Below, piece after piece: positions 1-11,954 of a stretch of DNA of 64,000 nucleotides; position 1 is the first letter of the stretch, and every line of letters starts with the position of its first letter. Both the position numbers and the translations under genes were made by a program. This DNA is from Hypericum androsaemum (lineage: Eukaryota; Streptophyta; Magnoliopsida; Malpighiales; Hypericaceae), in NCBI GenBank assembly GCA_963995505.1, contig OZ023194.1, forward strand, positions 10,722,428-10,786,427, read 5' to 3'. The notes under the pieces are model-generated. The model was given only the letters and a program-made list of their open reading frames with translations, was not told the origin of the DNA and made no database searches.

Positions 1-760
1 GTCATTTTTCAGCGCTGGACAGAGATGTGGGGAGCTCTCTTTCCCCACGTGGGTCTCCATGTGGGTCCACAAGTGGGAAAAAGCTGGGGCCAATTACTGA
101 AGAGATTGTGAGCCAGGCATGTGAATTTGTTGATGAGGTTTATGGGCCGACTTCTGCTATTGCTGTAAGCCCATTAGGAAAAGGGGTGGCCCAGGTAGTT
201 CAACCCATTTCTTTTAAAATCCCATCATGCCAGAGGAAATTAACCATGAAAGCTTAAGCCCTGGTCCTCAGTTCTACCTAGGGGAAGACAGGCTTCCAAA
301 AGCCACTTGCTCAGGAGTGTCCTCCGGCACCCTCCCCCTGCAACCAATTAATCACTTACAGCTCCCCCTTGTCGGTTGATTATGAGGAGCTGCAAAGGAG
401 GAGCGCTGAAATGGCTTGGGATTTTGCAAGCACTTTTGGTTTCGACTGGAAGGATGACATTTCAATTGTTATCAACAGTATTTGTGAGGTGGCTGAGGGT
501 ATAGAGTCTGTTGCATCCTTTGTGCCTATTGAATCTTGCCTCATGGAATGTGAGAACGGCCAGCACCTCCCTAAAGAAAGCTACTATTTGAAAGTTTGTC
601 AGGACTAAAATGGTTTGTCCTACTTTCCGTTATGTTAAATGAATGTGGCGAAGAGAAAGGTTGGAATGAGGTTTTATTCCTTCAGTCAGGAAGTCTGGGG
701 TCTCATTTGTATTTGAAGTGTGGACTTTTTGAAGAGCTATTGTGTTTTTAAATCATCTAG

Positions 761-1182
761 GTGGATGACTTTTTGACCGAGAATGTTGTTTTATCTCGGT
801 TTATGCCCCTAACTCTTATGTTGATCAGGAGGATGTCTGGGACAAAATCCTTCTTTTTAAGGCTTCTAGACTCGCTGAGAACTTCATATTTTTTGGAGAT
901 TTTAACGCTGTTTGTACTCATTGGGAGAGGAAGAATTTTGTTCTGATCAACAGTAGAGGCATTCAGCTTTTCAAGGATTTCATTAATAGAAGCTTGTTAG
1001 TTAATCTACCTTTGGAGGGTCAGAAATTTACCTGGAGAAAATGGAATTCAGCAAGCAAGATTGATCATTTTCTGGTGGCTCTTGAGTGGTTTGAAGATTT
1101 CCCTAATCTTCTCCAACTAGCTTTGCCTAAAGAAAAGTCCGACCATCACCCTTTGGTTCTAAGAACTTCTTCTACCAATTAG
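761..1182 (+). pseudogene. LINE endonuclease remnant
   Basis: Reading across two frames gives endonuclease landmarks: a YAPN-like segment, FGDFNAV and, near the end, SDHHPLVL (the SDH catalytic signature of APE-type LINE endonucleases). A frameshift around 890-910 and a stop before 994 separate the blocks. The role in an active LINE is to nick target DNA for target-primed reverse transcription. This copy cannot make the protein. Confidence 0.75.
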
Positions 1183-1735
1183 GGTCCGAAGGCTTTCAGG
1201 TTCCTCAATTGATAGTTTGATGCCTCTGGTTTCTTGGATAACACTAAGGCATGGTGGACTGATCTCAATGGTTTTACTCATGGCCCTCATTGTATCATTT
1301 ATAAGCTTAAGCTTTTAAAAGCAAAGATTAAGGAGTGGAATGACGTGCACTTTGGAAGAATTGACAAGAGAATCATTGAGGTTAAGGAGGATGTTGAAGA
1401 GGCGCTCTTTCTCTGGAAGAAGTGGGTAAAAGGCGAGATTGGGAAGCCGAGCTTTTGATTCTGAGGAGAAATTTGGATTCTATTTGGAAACAAATTCTAG
1501 ATCTTACTGGGGGAAGGGGGGTAGATAGAAATACTAAGTTTTTTATGCCTCGGTAGCTTACAGGAGGTCGAGGAACCATGTTGGGTGCCTGAACGATAAC
1601 AGGAGAATCTTTTCTGAGCCTGCAGAGATTAGGAATCATATTCATGACCAATTCAAGCAATAATTCCTAAATAATTCTGTCCCTCGTCCTTCTATTCGGG
1701 CTAATTTATTCTCAAAATTAAGTTATTCATCTTGT

Positions 1736-2956
1736 TTGATGCTTCAATCGATTCCTTTAAGAGATAAAATCAAGGGCGCAGTTTGGATCTACCACAGGGA
1801 CAAGGCTCCAGGTCCTGACGGTTTTAATTTTAACTTATTCAGAGCCATGTGGGATACAATCTGTGATGACATGTTTGAGTTTGTTATTGATTTCTTCATC
1901 ACCAGAAGGCTTCACAGTCTGTCATCCTCCTTATTTATCACATTATTCCCCAAGTCGAGTGGTTCTCTAAGCTTGTCTAACTTCAGACCTATCAGCTTGT
2001 TTGGTAGTCTCTACAAAATTATTGCAAAGATCCTCGCTGAGAGGCTCAAAATGGTGATGGATGAAATTATAGGTCCTGAGCAATCTGCTTTCATTGCAGG
2101 TAGGCAGATCTCAGAGATAATTTTGGTGGCAAATGAAGTTATTGGATTCCTGAAATCTAATAAGAAAAGGACAGCTATGATCAAGTTAGACTTTAAGAAA
2201 GCTTTTGACTCACTTGATTGGGATTACCTTAATGAAGTGTTGCAAGCGATGGGATTCAAAATCAAATGGAGAAGTTGGATAATGGCATGTGTCACTAGTG
2301 TGTCCTCCTGTGCCTTGGTGAATGGCTCTCCAACTAATTTGTTTAAGCTTCACCGTGGTTTACGACAAGGAGATCCTTTGTCACCCTTTCTATTCAACAT
2401 CGCGGCTGAAGGGCTGAGAGTCCTTATCAACAAATCTTCTGATCTGAACTTCCTTCAAGGAATTGATATTTCGGGTGTGCATCAAAGGGTCAACTTGCTC
2501 CAATTCGCCGATGATCCTTTGCTCTTCTCTACCTTGGACCATGCGAGCCTCGAGAACCTTAGATCATTGATCATTATTTTTGGCATGTCATCCGGGCTAT
2601 GTATCAATCCGACTAAAATGGATTTGATTGGTATCAATTTCCTGGACTCTAATCTCTGGGAGGTTGCTGATTTGTGGGGCTACAAGATTTTTTCACTTCC
2701 AATTAGCTATCTTGGAATGCCTTTATGTGAAAACATGAAAAGAATCAAGAGCTGGAAACGTGTGATTGATGCAATTGATCGGCGACTCACCGTTCGAAAA
2801 GGAAGCATATTATCGTTAGGTGGGCATCTCACTTTGGTCAGATCTGTCCTGTCAGCACTTCTAAGTTATTTTATGTCAATTTTCAAGGTTCCAAAAGGTG
2901 TTTGTAAGGAAATTAACAAGAAGCTGAGAAATTTCCTTTGGTCGGGTAACTTATAA
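1736..2956 (+). pseudogene. LINE reverse transcriptase domain
   Basis: About 406 residues of open frame cover the RT fingers and palm. Visible motifs are KAPGPDGF, NFRPISL, KLDFKKAFDSLDW (first catalytic Asp), GLRQGDPLSPFLF, FADDPLLF (the FADD catalytic box) and YLGMPL. This order is diagnostic of non-LTR reverse transcriptases. The domain looks intact, but it ends at a stop at 2956 and has no intact endonuclease upstream, so it is scored as part of a dead element. The true frame probably began upstream; the first ATG is only the first in this open stretch. Confidence 0.85.
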
Positions 2957-3120
2957 AAGAACGGGGACTTTCTGGTTGGTTGGGATTCTGTCTCTAAACC
3001 AAAATCTCATGGCGGTCTTGGTCTAGAGGATATGATGATCAAGAACATTCAATGCTAATTAAGTGGTGATAGAGATTCATCACCCATCGTGATTCTTTTT
3101 GGGCCTCAATCATTGCGGAA

Positions 3121-3978
3121 ATGCATGCCTCTGAATGCTACTCTAGTCTTGATACTCCTGCAACTCTTCTCAATCAAGGAATTTGGGCCGGCATTGTGCT
3201 GAATGTGGCTGAGGACTCCAAGTTTAACTCTTCTTTTATCTCTAAAATTAAAGTAGCGGTAGGATATGGTAGCAATTTGTCTTTCTGGTTCGATCCTTGG
3301 AATGGTGCTCCCTTGAAGATTCAGTTTGAGAGGTTGTTCTCTGTCTCCTTAAATCAGTTTGCTAAGATTGCTGAGTGTGATTTCTGGAATGATGATGTAT
3401 AGAATTGGAACCTTTAATAGAGAAGGGATTTGTTCGTTTGGGAGGAGGAACAACTCTATGCTCTTATGAATGTGCTCGCTGCTTCTCATTTACAGGCTGA
3501 CATATTAGATCAAATCACTTAGAGGTTTGATTCGGCTACAGGCTTCTCTGCCAAAAAGCTTCGCAAGATATACTATAATAATACTTCCCTTGTGACTCCC
3601 ATTATCAAAGAGCTTAGGAATATATGGACTGGAGGGATTCCTACAAAGTTCGAGTATTTCATGTGGATTGCAGCCCAAAGTAAAATCAAAACAAGGGACA
3701 TTTTAATTTGTGTTGGAAGTCTTGAAGCTTGAGATTCTCTATTCCCTTTTTGGTGAAGAAAGGATGAAACTGCAAACTATCTCCTCTTGAACTATAAGTT
3801 CTCCTCTCAAGTGTGTAACTTCTATATTAGACTCATTGTTAAAAAATGGATGGGCTTCTTGAAGATTGATACTTCTTTGTCTGCTTGGGAAATGCTCATT
3901 GAAAATGGCCCGTTTAAGAAGATTTGGCGTGTTCTATTTGGTGCCATTCTTTGGGACATTTGGTGTCATAGAAACTAG
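3121..3978 (+). pseudogene. LINE C-terminal zf-RVT-like region
   Basis: Broken frames contain the blocks usual after plant LINE RTs: SFWFDPWNG, then IPTKFEYFMWIAAQSKIKTRD, then a tail ending ILWDIWCHRN. Several stops interrupt it. It continues the same element as the RT upstream and is followed by the 3' UTR and the short A-rich end near 4250-4262. Confidence 0.7.
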
Positions 3979-4262
3979 ATTGTCTTTGAAAGGAAGAGAG
4001 CCAATAAAGAGGAGCTGATTAATTCGATTCTCTTCCACTGACAAGAATAATTAAATTAGGCGAACTACCTAAAAGGGTCCTGTAATCAACATTTACTGCT
4101 TCTTTTGGAGTCAGAAGCTGTAATCTGATTTTTATCATAGGTAAGATTTAGAATGCAATGGTCTTTTCTCGATCATTGCATCTGAAATGTGCCTTCTGGT
4201 GCTTATAAATGGAGGGTCGGGCTAAGCCCTGTTATAATATATAAATCAATTTACCAAAAAAA

Positions 4263-4340
4263 ATATCAATGGCCAATCCAACTCGATTAATTGGAGGGTA
4301 AAGAACTTGGCCATTGTTACTAGATTAGAGCTTCACAAAT
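4263..4340. repeat. Dispersed repeat, inverted copy at 50058-50133
   Basis: About 75 bp here matches the reverse complement of 50058-50133 at roughly 90% by eye (shared words include TTGGAGGGTA and TACTAGATTAGAGC). No coding content. It directly follows the LINE tail, so it is probably flanking sequence of an older repeat family. Confidence 0.6.
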
Positions 4341-4414
4341 ATCAATTGTGCAAACTTAGTTTCACTCCACGTAAAACGAATGAAGTTACCAATTGGATAA
4401 TAACGAGATCTATT

Positions 4415-5997
4415 TGTTGGGTTTTATAAACACGAACCCTAGGTTCGTAGCAGCGGAAAATAAATTTTTTTACCAACACAGAATCTGATCATGGCTGTAT
4501 AACATAAAATTAAGATAACAACATAGTTAGAGAATTCTTACAGTGCGTTGTAGATCGATCCTCAACTACGGTATCCACGTAGTCCTCGTCTACGAACTCT
4601 TGACAGTTGATATCTTCGAGAATTCGCTAGGAGAATTCTTTATCAAAGAAACTAGAGAAAATTTGTGTCTTGTATCTAGGTTAATGAGTTTCTGTGTGTC
4701 AAAATCCTTGATACCCACACATGTATATATAGTAAAATAATTAACCAACTCCTACCCTTTTAGGAGTAGGTTTCGTAGGAGGCAAGGTTAGAAGCCTTTA
4801 GTGGCTTCCAACATTGACTTCCCTTTTTGGGCCTCTAAGTCCATTCTATTATTTTCTTGACCCAGTCAATATGTCCAACATCTAATAGATTTTACTATAC
4901 ATATTAGTATTTAATTAAATCTAACTTAATTAAATAATTACAATTATAATTCTGTCTAATAGAATTATAATATTTCTCTATAGATTAAATATTCTTGATC
5001 AAATCAATATTTAATCTAACCAACTTCAATTCGAAAACTATGACTACTTGTTGTGTGACCCATAGTCCCTCACATGCCAAGCGATTAGTCGAACTAATGG
5101 TCTTAGTCGAACCCTAGACAATAGACCAGACAATCTCAACATATGAGGTACGTTGCGATGATACTACAACTACCTGTAATGTGAAGCTCATAGTAATACG
5201 GTCCTTTCATTCGCGAATACTCGATTAAGTCTTGAACATGATTAAGTGTCTATTCAAATAACTTAATCATATTATCTCATTCTACTAATTGATCATATTG
5301 TCACTTTTAGACACCATTCCAAAAGTGACGTTCATTGGCCAATGACTAACGATGCAATTAGTTATTAGAAGACAAGTATTCTCTCCAAGTCTATTTGAGG
5401 AATGAATCCTATTCTTGGCTCAACTACCACGCACATGCACTTCGTGATGTACCTAACACATGCCGTATCTACCCGGTCAGGAGTGCAAGCGTTGGTCATG
5501 GTCAAAGTCCATCACTCCGTACATGTCGTGCGTATTGACCTCAAGTCGGAGGACTATTACACTACTCCACAAACCGATACTTCCATAGACACGTAAATAG
5601 AATACACCAAACAGTTTCTCGGTCGGGTATGCCAATACTCTCCAAAGTATCTGTGCATCCATCATGAAATACCTAGTATCTCGTAGTTGTGAGAACCACT
5701 ACATCTTCTAAGGATATGATGCAGATCGCACACCAATCTCAATCGCATCATCGATATCCCATTCTCAATTATCATTGATTGTGGCTATTTAAGAACAACG
5801 TACATAGTTATCTGAGATTTCACATTCTCAATGACAACACTAGTTCATGGGAACATAAACATAAATATATGCAAACAATCAAATATTATATTCATTTATG
5901 TAATGCCGAATATTATTAATGTACATTAATAATATAACTGAATGTGATCAAGTATAATATCATTATATTGATTGTCTCTAGGATATATATACCAACA
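4415..5997 (-). mobile_element. Solo LTR, 1583 bp, with perfect TSD
   Basis: The segment begins TGTTGG and ends CCAACA (TG...CA ends). It is flanked by the identical 5-bp duplication CTATT at 4410-4414 and 5998-6002. Nothing coding lies inside, so this is a single LTR left after recombination between the two LTRs of an element. A TATA-like CTATATATAC on the minus strand near 4723-4733 suggests that the LTR sense strand is minus. The repeat family was not identified. Confidence 0.85.
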
Positions 5998-6520
5998 CTA
6001 TTTCAGTACAAGTTGGATCCAATTGGTTACGATATTTACCTTTGAAGCTTAGACTACTATTGTGAGAACTATCCAAGTTAACTACTATTAATAATATTGC
6101 ACTAAAGTATTTTCTAAAAAACTACAAACAAAGAGATTGAAAATTGAGTGGATAGATAAGATATAGTTCTATAACTTTAAGCTTTTGACCATTTTCGATA
6201 TAATAGAATTAGACGTGTCAAAAAAATGCTAGAATGTAAGGTTTCTAAAATGAGTCAATATAGATTGATGTTTTTTTAAGGCAAATTTCTACGTCATGAT
6301 TATACTTGCAAGATTTGAAGACCTTCCTAAATTTGTCAACGCTTTGTGCTGTTATACTAAATGTCATATAATAATAATATTTGCAATATTGAATTTCTTT
6401 TAAAATTGAATTACTTTAAAATAATTGAATGACACTCAATTGAGAAATGAGCATATTTTACTTTAATATAATTTAGGTACGTATATTATTTTTCACTTAT
6501 AAATAAGAACATCACTTTTA

Positions 6521-6635
6521 GCCAAAGGACATTTGGCCTAGGGGCACAAAGCTTAGGATGATTTAACAGAGATTCATGGTTCAAATCCTGACAAGGTATA
6601 ATTATTGGTGTAAAAAATTTATCTTTACAAAAAAA
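6521..6635 (+). mobile_element. tRNA-derived SINE
   Basis: An A box TGGCCTAGGGG at 6534-6544 fits the pol III consensus. A B box GGTTCAAATCC lies at 6578-6588, followed by a tail ending in an A run. Imperfect 16-bp direct repeats flank it (6505-6520 and 6636-6651, two mismatches), as expected for a retroposed SINE. The tail word GGTGTAAAAAATTTA is shared with other SINE copies in this window. Confidence 0.8.
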
Positions 6636-7432
6636 AAGAATATCACTCTTACAACTATTAATGTGGTAATCTTAACAGACGCCATCAAAAAAGACCAATC
6701 GAGCCGAAAGGTTTTGACTTTGCTAATATGCGATAAAATTTGGGTCGTATGAGGATAAAAATGGACAAAAAAATAACCAATTTTAATGTCTATGTTAAAA
6801 TCTCCATAGAGTTCAAAATCATTTGTTGACATTAGCTACATATTGCCGTTCAAGTTCGAATTTCGTTTGGAGATTGTGTAGTTCGGGGTGGGCGGAATTT
6901 AAGGTTTCTAATGGTTTGGGTGACAATCTAAGGGGCAAGATATCGGGTCTGACTTTCTTTTAATAATTTCTAATAATCAGAATTTAGTAATTTAGTGTGG
7001 TTTTCTCAATTATTTTATTAATTATAATTCTAAAATTTCAACCAAAAAAAATTATAATTCTAAAATTGAAGAACTACTTAACAAAATCTAAGCATCTTAT
7101 AGCAAATCTTATTGGTATATGCCCTTTACCTTTAGCTTCCAAAAGACGAACAAATAGAACGAACTCTAAATAGGATAAACGAATCTCTAATACCATCTTC
7201 CTAACGTAGCCTAGTGGAGCGAAATGAAAAGAAAAATATGCTATGACAATTTCCAGTGAGAAATTGTGTGGGATAACTCTCTAAGGCAGTTTTCAAAGAT
7301 GGATTTAAGTGTATAACTAATCGATTAAGAACGCTAATCAACTCTCTTGAAAGACGAGATTATAAAAATATGCAGGCATGCAGCGGCCGAAGCGAGAGTA
7401 GAAATTCTCAGGGTTCTAAATAAGGATAATCA

Positions 7433-7455
7433 ACTCTCTCTCTCTCTCTCTCTCT
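7433..7455. repeat. CT dinucleotide microsatellite
   Basis: A run of about eleven CT units. Confidence 0.9.
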
Positions 7456-7655
7456 AATTATTATAGACGTTGGCATTATAAAGTAATAAGTAACTAACAA
7501 CTAATTAAATTAACTAGCAAGCGAATTATTTTACCTTAATCATGTATTTAGTTTGAGTTGTTCGAAACACAGCAGCCTTAAATAATTGTTGGAAGATTTT
7601 CACCACCTTTCAAAAGTCCTACTTTGTTCAAACATAGATTAGTGCTTAGTGAGTT

Positions 7656-7747
7656 GGATACCATATCATATAAAAAAGTAATAACCAAACCCAAAATAAA
7701 AGGATACCAAATCACATAAAAAAGTAATAACCAAACCCAAAATAAAA
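7656..7747. repeat. 46-bp tandem duplication
   Basis: Two adjacent copies start at 7656 and 7702, both beginning GGATACCA and ending CCCAAAATAAA, with only a few mismatches. Confidence 0.85.
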
Positions 7748-9005
7748 TATAAAAAGTTCTAAAACATACAGAAAGCTCAAATAAGAAGGGACCAAAATAA
7801 CAAAACTGGTAAAATGGCAAAAGTATAGAAAACATTGTAACATCCAAGGCTAGATCAAATATAAACGTCAAATTAGCGATAGAGACGAAGAAAAAAAGGG
7901 TCACATATTCTATCATATCACTCTAAAGACAATTTTCATTCATAACTAAATTTTTTTCGGCATGTGTTTTATATTATTATGAAGCTTTCTCTGTAAGTTT
8001 TGCACTGATCTCACAAACAACAAAAAAATTGTGGCCACATTTTAATTAGCTTAATATTTTCATTAATTACTTGGTGTTTATATTGAATTAGACTTTTCTC
8101 TAATTAAACTCCAGGGTCTAAAACAACACACTCATTTATGTTGGGTGAACTTCTACTTTAGATTAGAATCCAATTCTCATTGGTTGGGAGAGCCAGGAGA
8201 GGGATGTTGGGAGGGATTTAGAGTTTTTGTAAATTTTCCTATTATTTTAGAAAGGATGAAGATTTGCAATTCTTTAAGGGTATTTTTGTCACTTCCTATC
8301 TAAAATTAATTTAAAGGACATTATGTTTTTAGCAAATTAGATGGACCCTTTTTTAATTATATGGAGTGATTAGTCTATTTATGCAAACTACAATAACATA
8401 TTCGTATGTTTCTCTATTTGGTGCGACTGAACTATGTTGAGTAGCATAAGTATGATGACATAGACGCTACCTATCATAACGATGTGTCACCGATGATTCT
8501 ATAATTGGTCAAAGTTTTTTTTTAGAATTAAAGTTCCTTCTTCATTTATATTAGACTTGGTGCAAAAGGATAACTAGCTCCAGTGGCAGACGCGGTATCC
8601 AATCGAGTCTTTATCGCCGCCCAGTTCATTCAACCTTTGAGTTAAATTAAGCTTACTCTTATCTAGGGACCTAATAGATAAACTAGCTAGGAGAGCAATG
8701 TCCTCCACCTTCCAATTGATCGATGTTGACGCACCATTGATGAAATCAGCCAGAAAGTGTGGACTGCTCCATTTTACATGGAAGATGGCGCTAAATGATT
8801 CATTTTAAAGTATACGACTGTAATTGAACTTTCTCGACAAAAGTGAACGTGTATCTTTCAGCTGATGTCAGATCTTTTTCTATTCCATATAAATATTTGC
8901 AAGATCCACGCCAGGCGTGGAATAAAACAAGTTGGCATTTATATTTAACGGGAACCAACATATTTTATTTCTGTAGGTAAACGGGAATCAACATAATTGA
9001 GCCGG

Positions 9006-9013
9006 TATAAATT
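9006..9013 (+). promoter_or_regulatory. Candidate TATA box of the P450 gene
   Basis: TATAAATT lies 111 bp upstream of the P450 start codon, leaving room for a 5' UTR of about 80 bases. Position and sequence fit a plant core promoter; no start site can be read directly. Confidence 0.5.
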
Positions 9014-9123
9014 AAAGATTCCGCTCATCAGATTAATCGGTATATGTAGATGTCTGGATACCGAGAATAGGCTACATAAGACTTCATCGCAATTCCAAAT
9101 TCAATTGCAACTGGTTTAACACA

Positions 9124-11196
9124 ATGGACCAGCATCTCCCATCTAATTCTTCCATAGCCTTGATCATAGCTTTCCTCACCTTCATCACAATTGCAATACA
9201 AAGATGCAAGAACAAGACCACTTCCAATAGAAAATTGCCTCCCGGACCAAGGACCCTGCCCATCATAGGGAACGTGCACCAGCTGATCGGCGCACCGCCA
9301 CATCGTCGTCTCGCTGACTTGGCCAAGAAACATGGACCTGTCATGTACCTCAAATTCGGACAAGTCGCCAATGTCGTTGTCTCTTCGAAGCAAGCCGCGG
9401 AGGAAGTACTAAGGACTAACGACATATTGTTAGCCCAAAGGCCTATTACACCTGCAAGAGCAGCCATCACATACAACTGCAGAGATATCGGGTTCGCGCC
9501 TTACGGAGAGTACTGGAGACAGGTGAGGAAAGTAGTTGTGCTTCATTTGACAAGCATAAAGCAGGTTGAATCATACAGGTCAGTGAGAGAGTCCGAGACA
9601 AACATGTTCGTCAGATCAATATCATCGAGCAGCGGGTCCCCGGTGAACCTGACCGAGATGCTCCCTTTGGTAATGACCAACATCATTTCCCGGACATCTT
9701 TCGGGGACTCGAGCAAACAGGTGGATGCATTCGCGACGCTTGTTGCTCGCGCAACTGAGTTGCTCGCAGGTTTCAATATTGCAGCTTTGTTCCCTTCGGT
9801 CCGAGTGCTGCAATGGATCACCGGAGTGACTGAAAAAGTGACGACGCTTCACCGAGAAATCGACGACGTGCTTGAGAGAGTTATTGCTGAATATAGAGAA
9901 TCAGGGAGAACTAAAACAAATGATATTCTTGGTGTTTTACTAGATCTGCAGGATCAAGGTGGCCCGGAAGATTCGTTGTCGACTGAAAGTATTAAAGCAA
10001 TCCTCTTCGTGAGTAACTCAGACCACTCACTCACTTGTTTGACCGCAAATTAGTGTTCTACTAGATCTAACTTAATTTGTTCTGCAAATTAACTTTTAAA
10101 AGCTTGATTTTTTTGAAAAGACATATTAACGGTTTGCATTTTCCATTATTACTATAATCATAGCTGGTTTAAATAGTGAAAAATACATATTATTTTAAGC
10201 GCTGAAATTCATTTTTTTTAAATATTATGGAAAAAATTGCTTATTATATTACATTTTAGTTTTTTTGGAAGGTACACGATATTTTAGATTATAATGGTTA
10301 CATAATTCAACCAGTTATTTGATAAAATTAAACGATCATAAAATTATTCCTTACATCTAGTTACCAAATTACATTTCTTATTATTCACTAGTAAAATTAT
10401 CTTTCTCAATCAAACACAATATCAGTAGCCCTCGAGTTTATTGGAGTTATGATATAGCTAATAGGAGACAATTATATATATATATATATTGTCGGACAGT
10501 TTCCGACTATAGTATGCGATAGAGTAAGAGTAATAATAAGAAACATGAAATGTGCAACTCTAATTTCAATGCCATAACACATTGTTTGATCAGGACGTGT
10601 TCTCGGCGGGTATTGATACATCAGCTATGGTATTAGAATGGGCGTTTGCAGAAATTTTCAGACACCCAGAAGTGATGAAAAAGTTACAAGCTGAGGTGAG
10701 ACTGGGTTTTCAAGACAAATCTAGCGTCGATGAGTTAAGTCTCCATCAACTCAAGTACATGAATTTAGTTCTTAAAGAGACACTAAGGTTGCATCCAGCA
10801 ATGCTCGCAAGAGAAGCTCGAGAGAGCCTAACCATTAACGGGTACGCAATACCTCCCAAAACGATAGTACTAGTCAACGCGTGGGCGATTGGAAGAGACC
10901 CAGAAATCTGGATAGACGCAGACAAGTTTCGTCCTGAGAGGTTCCTCGAAAATTCTATTGATTACAAAGGCGGTCACATCGAGTTCATCCCTTTTGGGGC
11001 GGGAAGGAGGATGTGTCCTGGAATTGCTTTCGGCATGTCCAATGTTGAGCTGATGCTAGCCAGCTTGCTCTATCATTTCGACTGGGAACTTCCTGATGGT
11101 CAGAAGCCCGAGTGTCTGGACATGACTGAACTTCCAGGATTTGCTGTGAAGAGGAAACATGATTTACGCCTTATTGCAACCAAGCACTGTCCTTAA
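9124..11196 (+). CDS. Cytochrome P450, CYP71 family, two exons
   Basis: Exons at 9124-10008 and 10594-11196 (GT at 10009, AG at 10592-10593, phase 0) give 495 residues, normal for the family. It is a haem monooxygenase of the ER membrane that uses NADPH-P450 reductase, typically in specialised metabolism. An N-terminal anchor (about 10-26) precedes the hinge PPGP (39-42). C-helix WRQVRK is at 131-136, I-helix AGIDTS at 300-305, ExxR (ETLR) at 357-360, PERF at 409-412, and haem loop FGAGRRMCPG at 429-438 with Cys436. The single intron sits just before the I-helix motif, as in CYP71 genes. Between RLHP and REARE only four residues (AMLA) remain where the family usually has seven; this is the SRS5 substrate-contact region. 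The substrate cannot be told. An open frame running past 10008 is intron read-through. Confidence 0.93.
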
Positions 11197-11661
11197 TTCG
11201 AACAAATGCAAAGATTGAGGTTGAACTTTTATATTGTAAATTCACATTTGGGAAGAGAAGGAGGTGGTTTGCCGTCATCATATGTTAGATTGTTGTCAAG
11301 ATAATAAAATGTCTTGAGTAATTGCCTATTCGGGACAACTGCAATAGAAATTTCCAAGGTTGTGGAGATATATGTGGGAATATAGATCTGTAATGTTGGT
11401 GGGAGATTGTAGAATTATGATTCAGCAGTTTAACGTTATTTTCCTAATGCGGTTATTTTTTCTCTAGATTTTATCGTTGTAGAGTTTTAACGAAGTTGCG
11501 TTTGCAACCTCGTGTCAACCTGATGGATTTCTACGCGGCGGTTGGAATGTATTCTGTAGATATTATTATAATTAATAAATTTTACCTTCAACAAAAAAAT
11601 GTCTGAGTATAAGAAACAGGAAAACTGGGAGCATATTTGTTCAAGTTTATTCTATTGATGT
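11197..11661. other. P450 3' flank
   Basis: AT-rich sequence with a possible AATAAA signal near 11304 for the P450 transcript. No other gene seen. Confidence 0.5.
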
Positions 11662-11933
11662 TGTTGAGTTTGGCGAGGACAAAAGTAAAAGAGAAATTAT
11701 TTTTCTGTTTTGTTTCGGACTCATAATTTGACCTAAATAGATTAGTTGATGTACAAAGGTTTGCCTCTATATAAAGGCATGTTACCCAAGAGTTTTGTAT
11801 TACTTTGTGGCTTGGATCCATCAATAAAAGTTCTCCTTTCTCTCCGTGGACGTAGGTATTAGGCCGAATCACGTTATCTATTATGCATGTATTCTTTGTG
11901 CGTATTGTTCTCTAAGTTATTGAATTCCTAACA
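11662..11933 (+). repeat. 5' LTR, copia family A (272 bp)
   Basis: Starts TGTTGAG and ends CCTAACA. A TATA-like CTATATAAAGG lies near 11776 and an AATAAA signal near 11824. It is nearly the same as the reverse complement of 61169-61440. Confidence 0.8.
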
Positions 11934-11935
11934 AG

Positions 11936-11947
11936 TGGTATCAGAGC
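11936..11947 (+). other. Primer-binding site (tRNA-iMet type)
   Basis: TGGTATCAGAGC two bases after the LTR end is the plant copia primer-binding site, complementary to the 3' end of initiator tRNA-Met. It fixes the orientation as plus. Confidence 0.85.
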
Positions 11948-11954
11948 TAAGTAA

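Larger units (their letters stand above)
1..4262 (+). mobile_element. Degenerate L1-like LINE retrotransposon
   Basis: The strand carries, in order, remnants of an APE-type endonuclease, a nearly uninterrupted reverse transcriptase and a C-terminal zinc-binding RT-associated region, then a 3' end with a short A-rich tail just before 4263. This is the plant L1 order. Stops and frame changes break the reading frame outside the RT, so the copy is dead. The 5' end lies outside the window or has been lost. Two short open frames near 27-257 and 369-608 fall in the ORF1/ORF2 junction region, but I do not recognise a domain in them. I did not find a convincing target-site duplication. Confidence 0.85.
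6652..9005. other. AT-rich intergenic region upstream of P450
   Basis: No gene is supported here. It contains a CT microsatellite (about 7433-7455) and a 46-bp tandem duplication (7656-7747). A roughly 90-bp stretch at 8040-8130 weakly resembles 43085-43190 in the same orientation. The open frame on the minus strand at 7578-7916 is low-complexity and overlaps the tandem duplication; I do not treat it as a gene. Confidence 0.6.

Noticed and set aside
6521..6635. A possible tRNA gene because of good A and B boxes.
   Set aside because: No cloverleaf or acceptor stem; the A-rich tail and flanking direct repeats show a SINE.
8040..8130. Similarity of the P450 upstream region to 43085-43190 as a shared promoter of the two P450 loci.
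   Set aside because: The second stretch lies 3' of the pseudogene on the other strand, and the match is weak; at best a decayed dispersed repeat.
10009..10053. Continuation of the P450 frame to a stop at 10053, as if the gene were truncated.
   Set aside because: A consensus GTGAGT donor at 10009 and a matching acceptor at 10592-10593 restore the expected I-helix sequence in frame.
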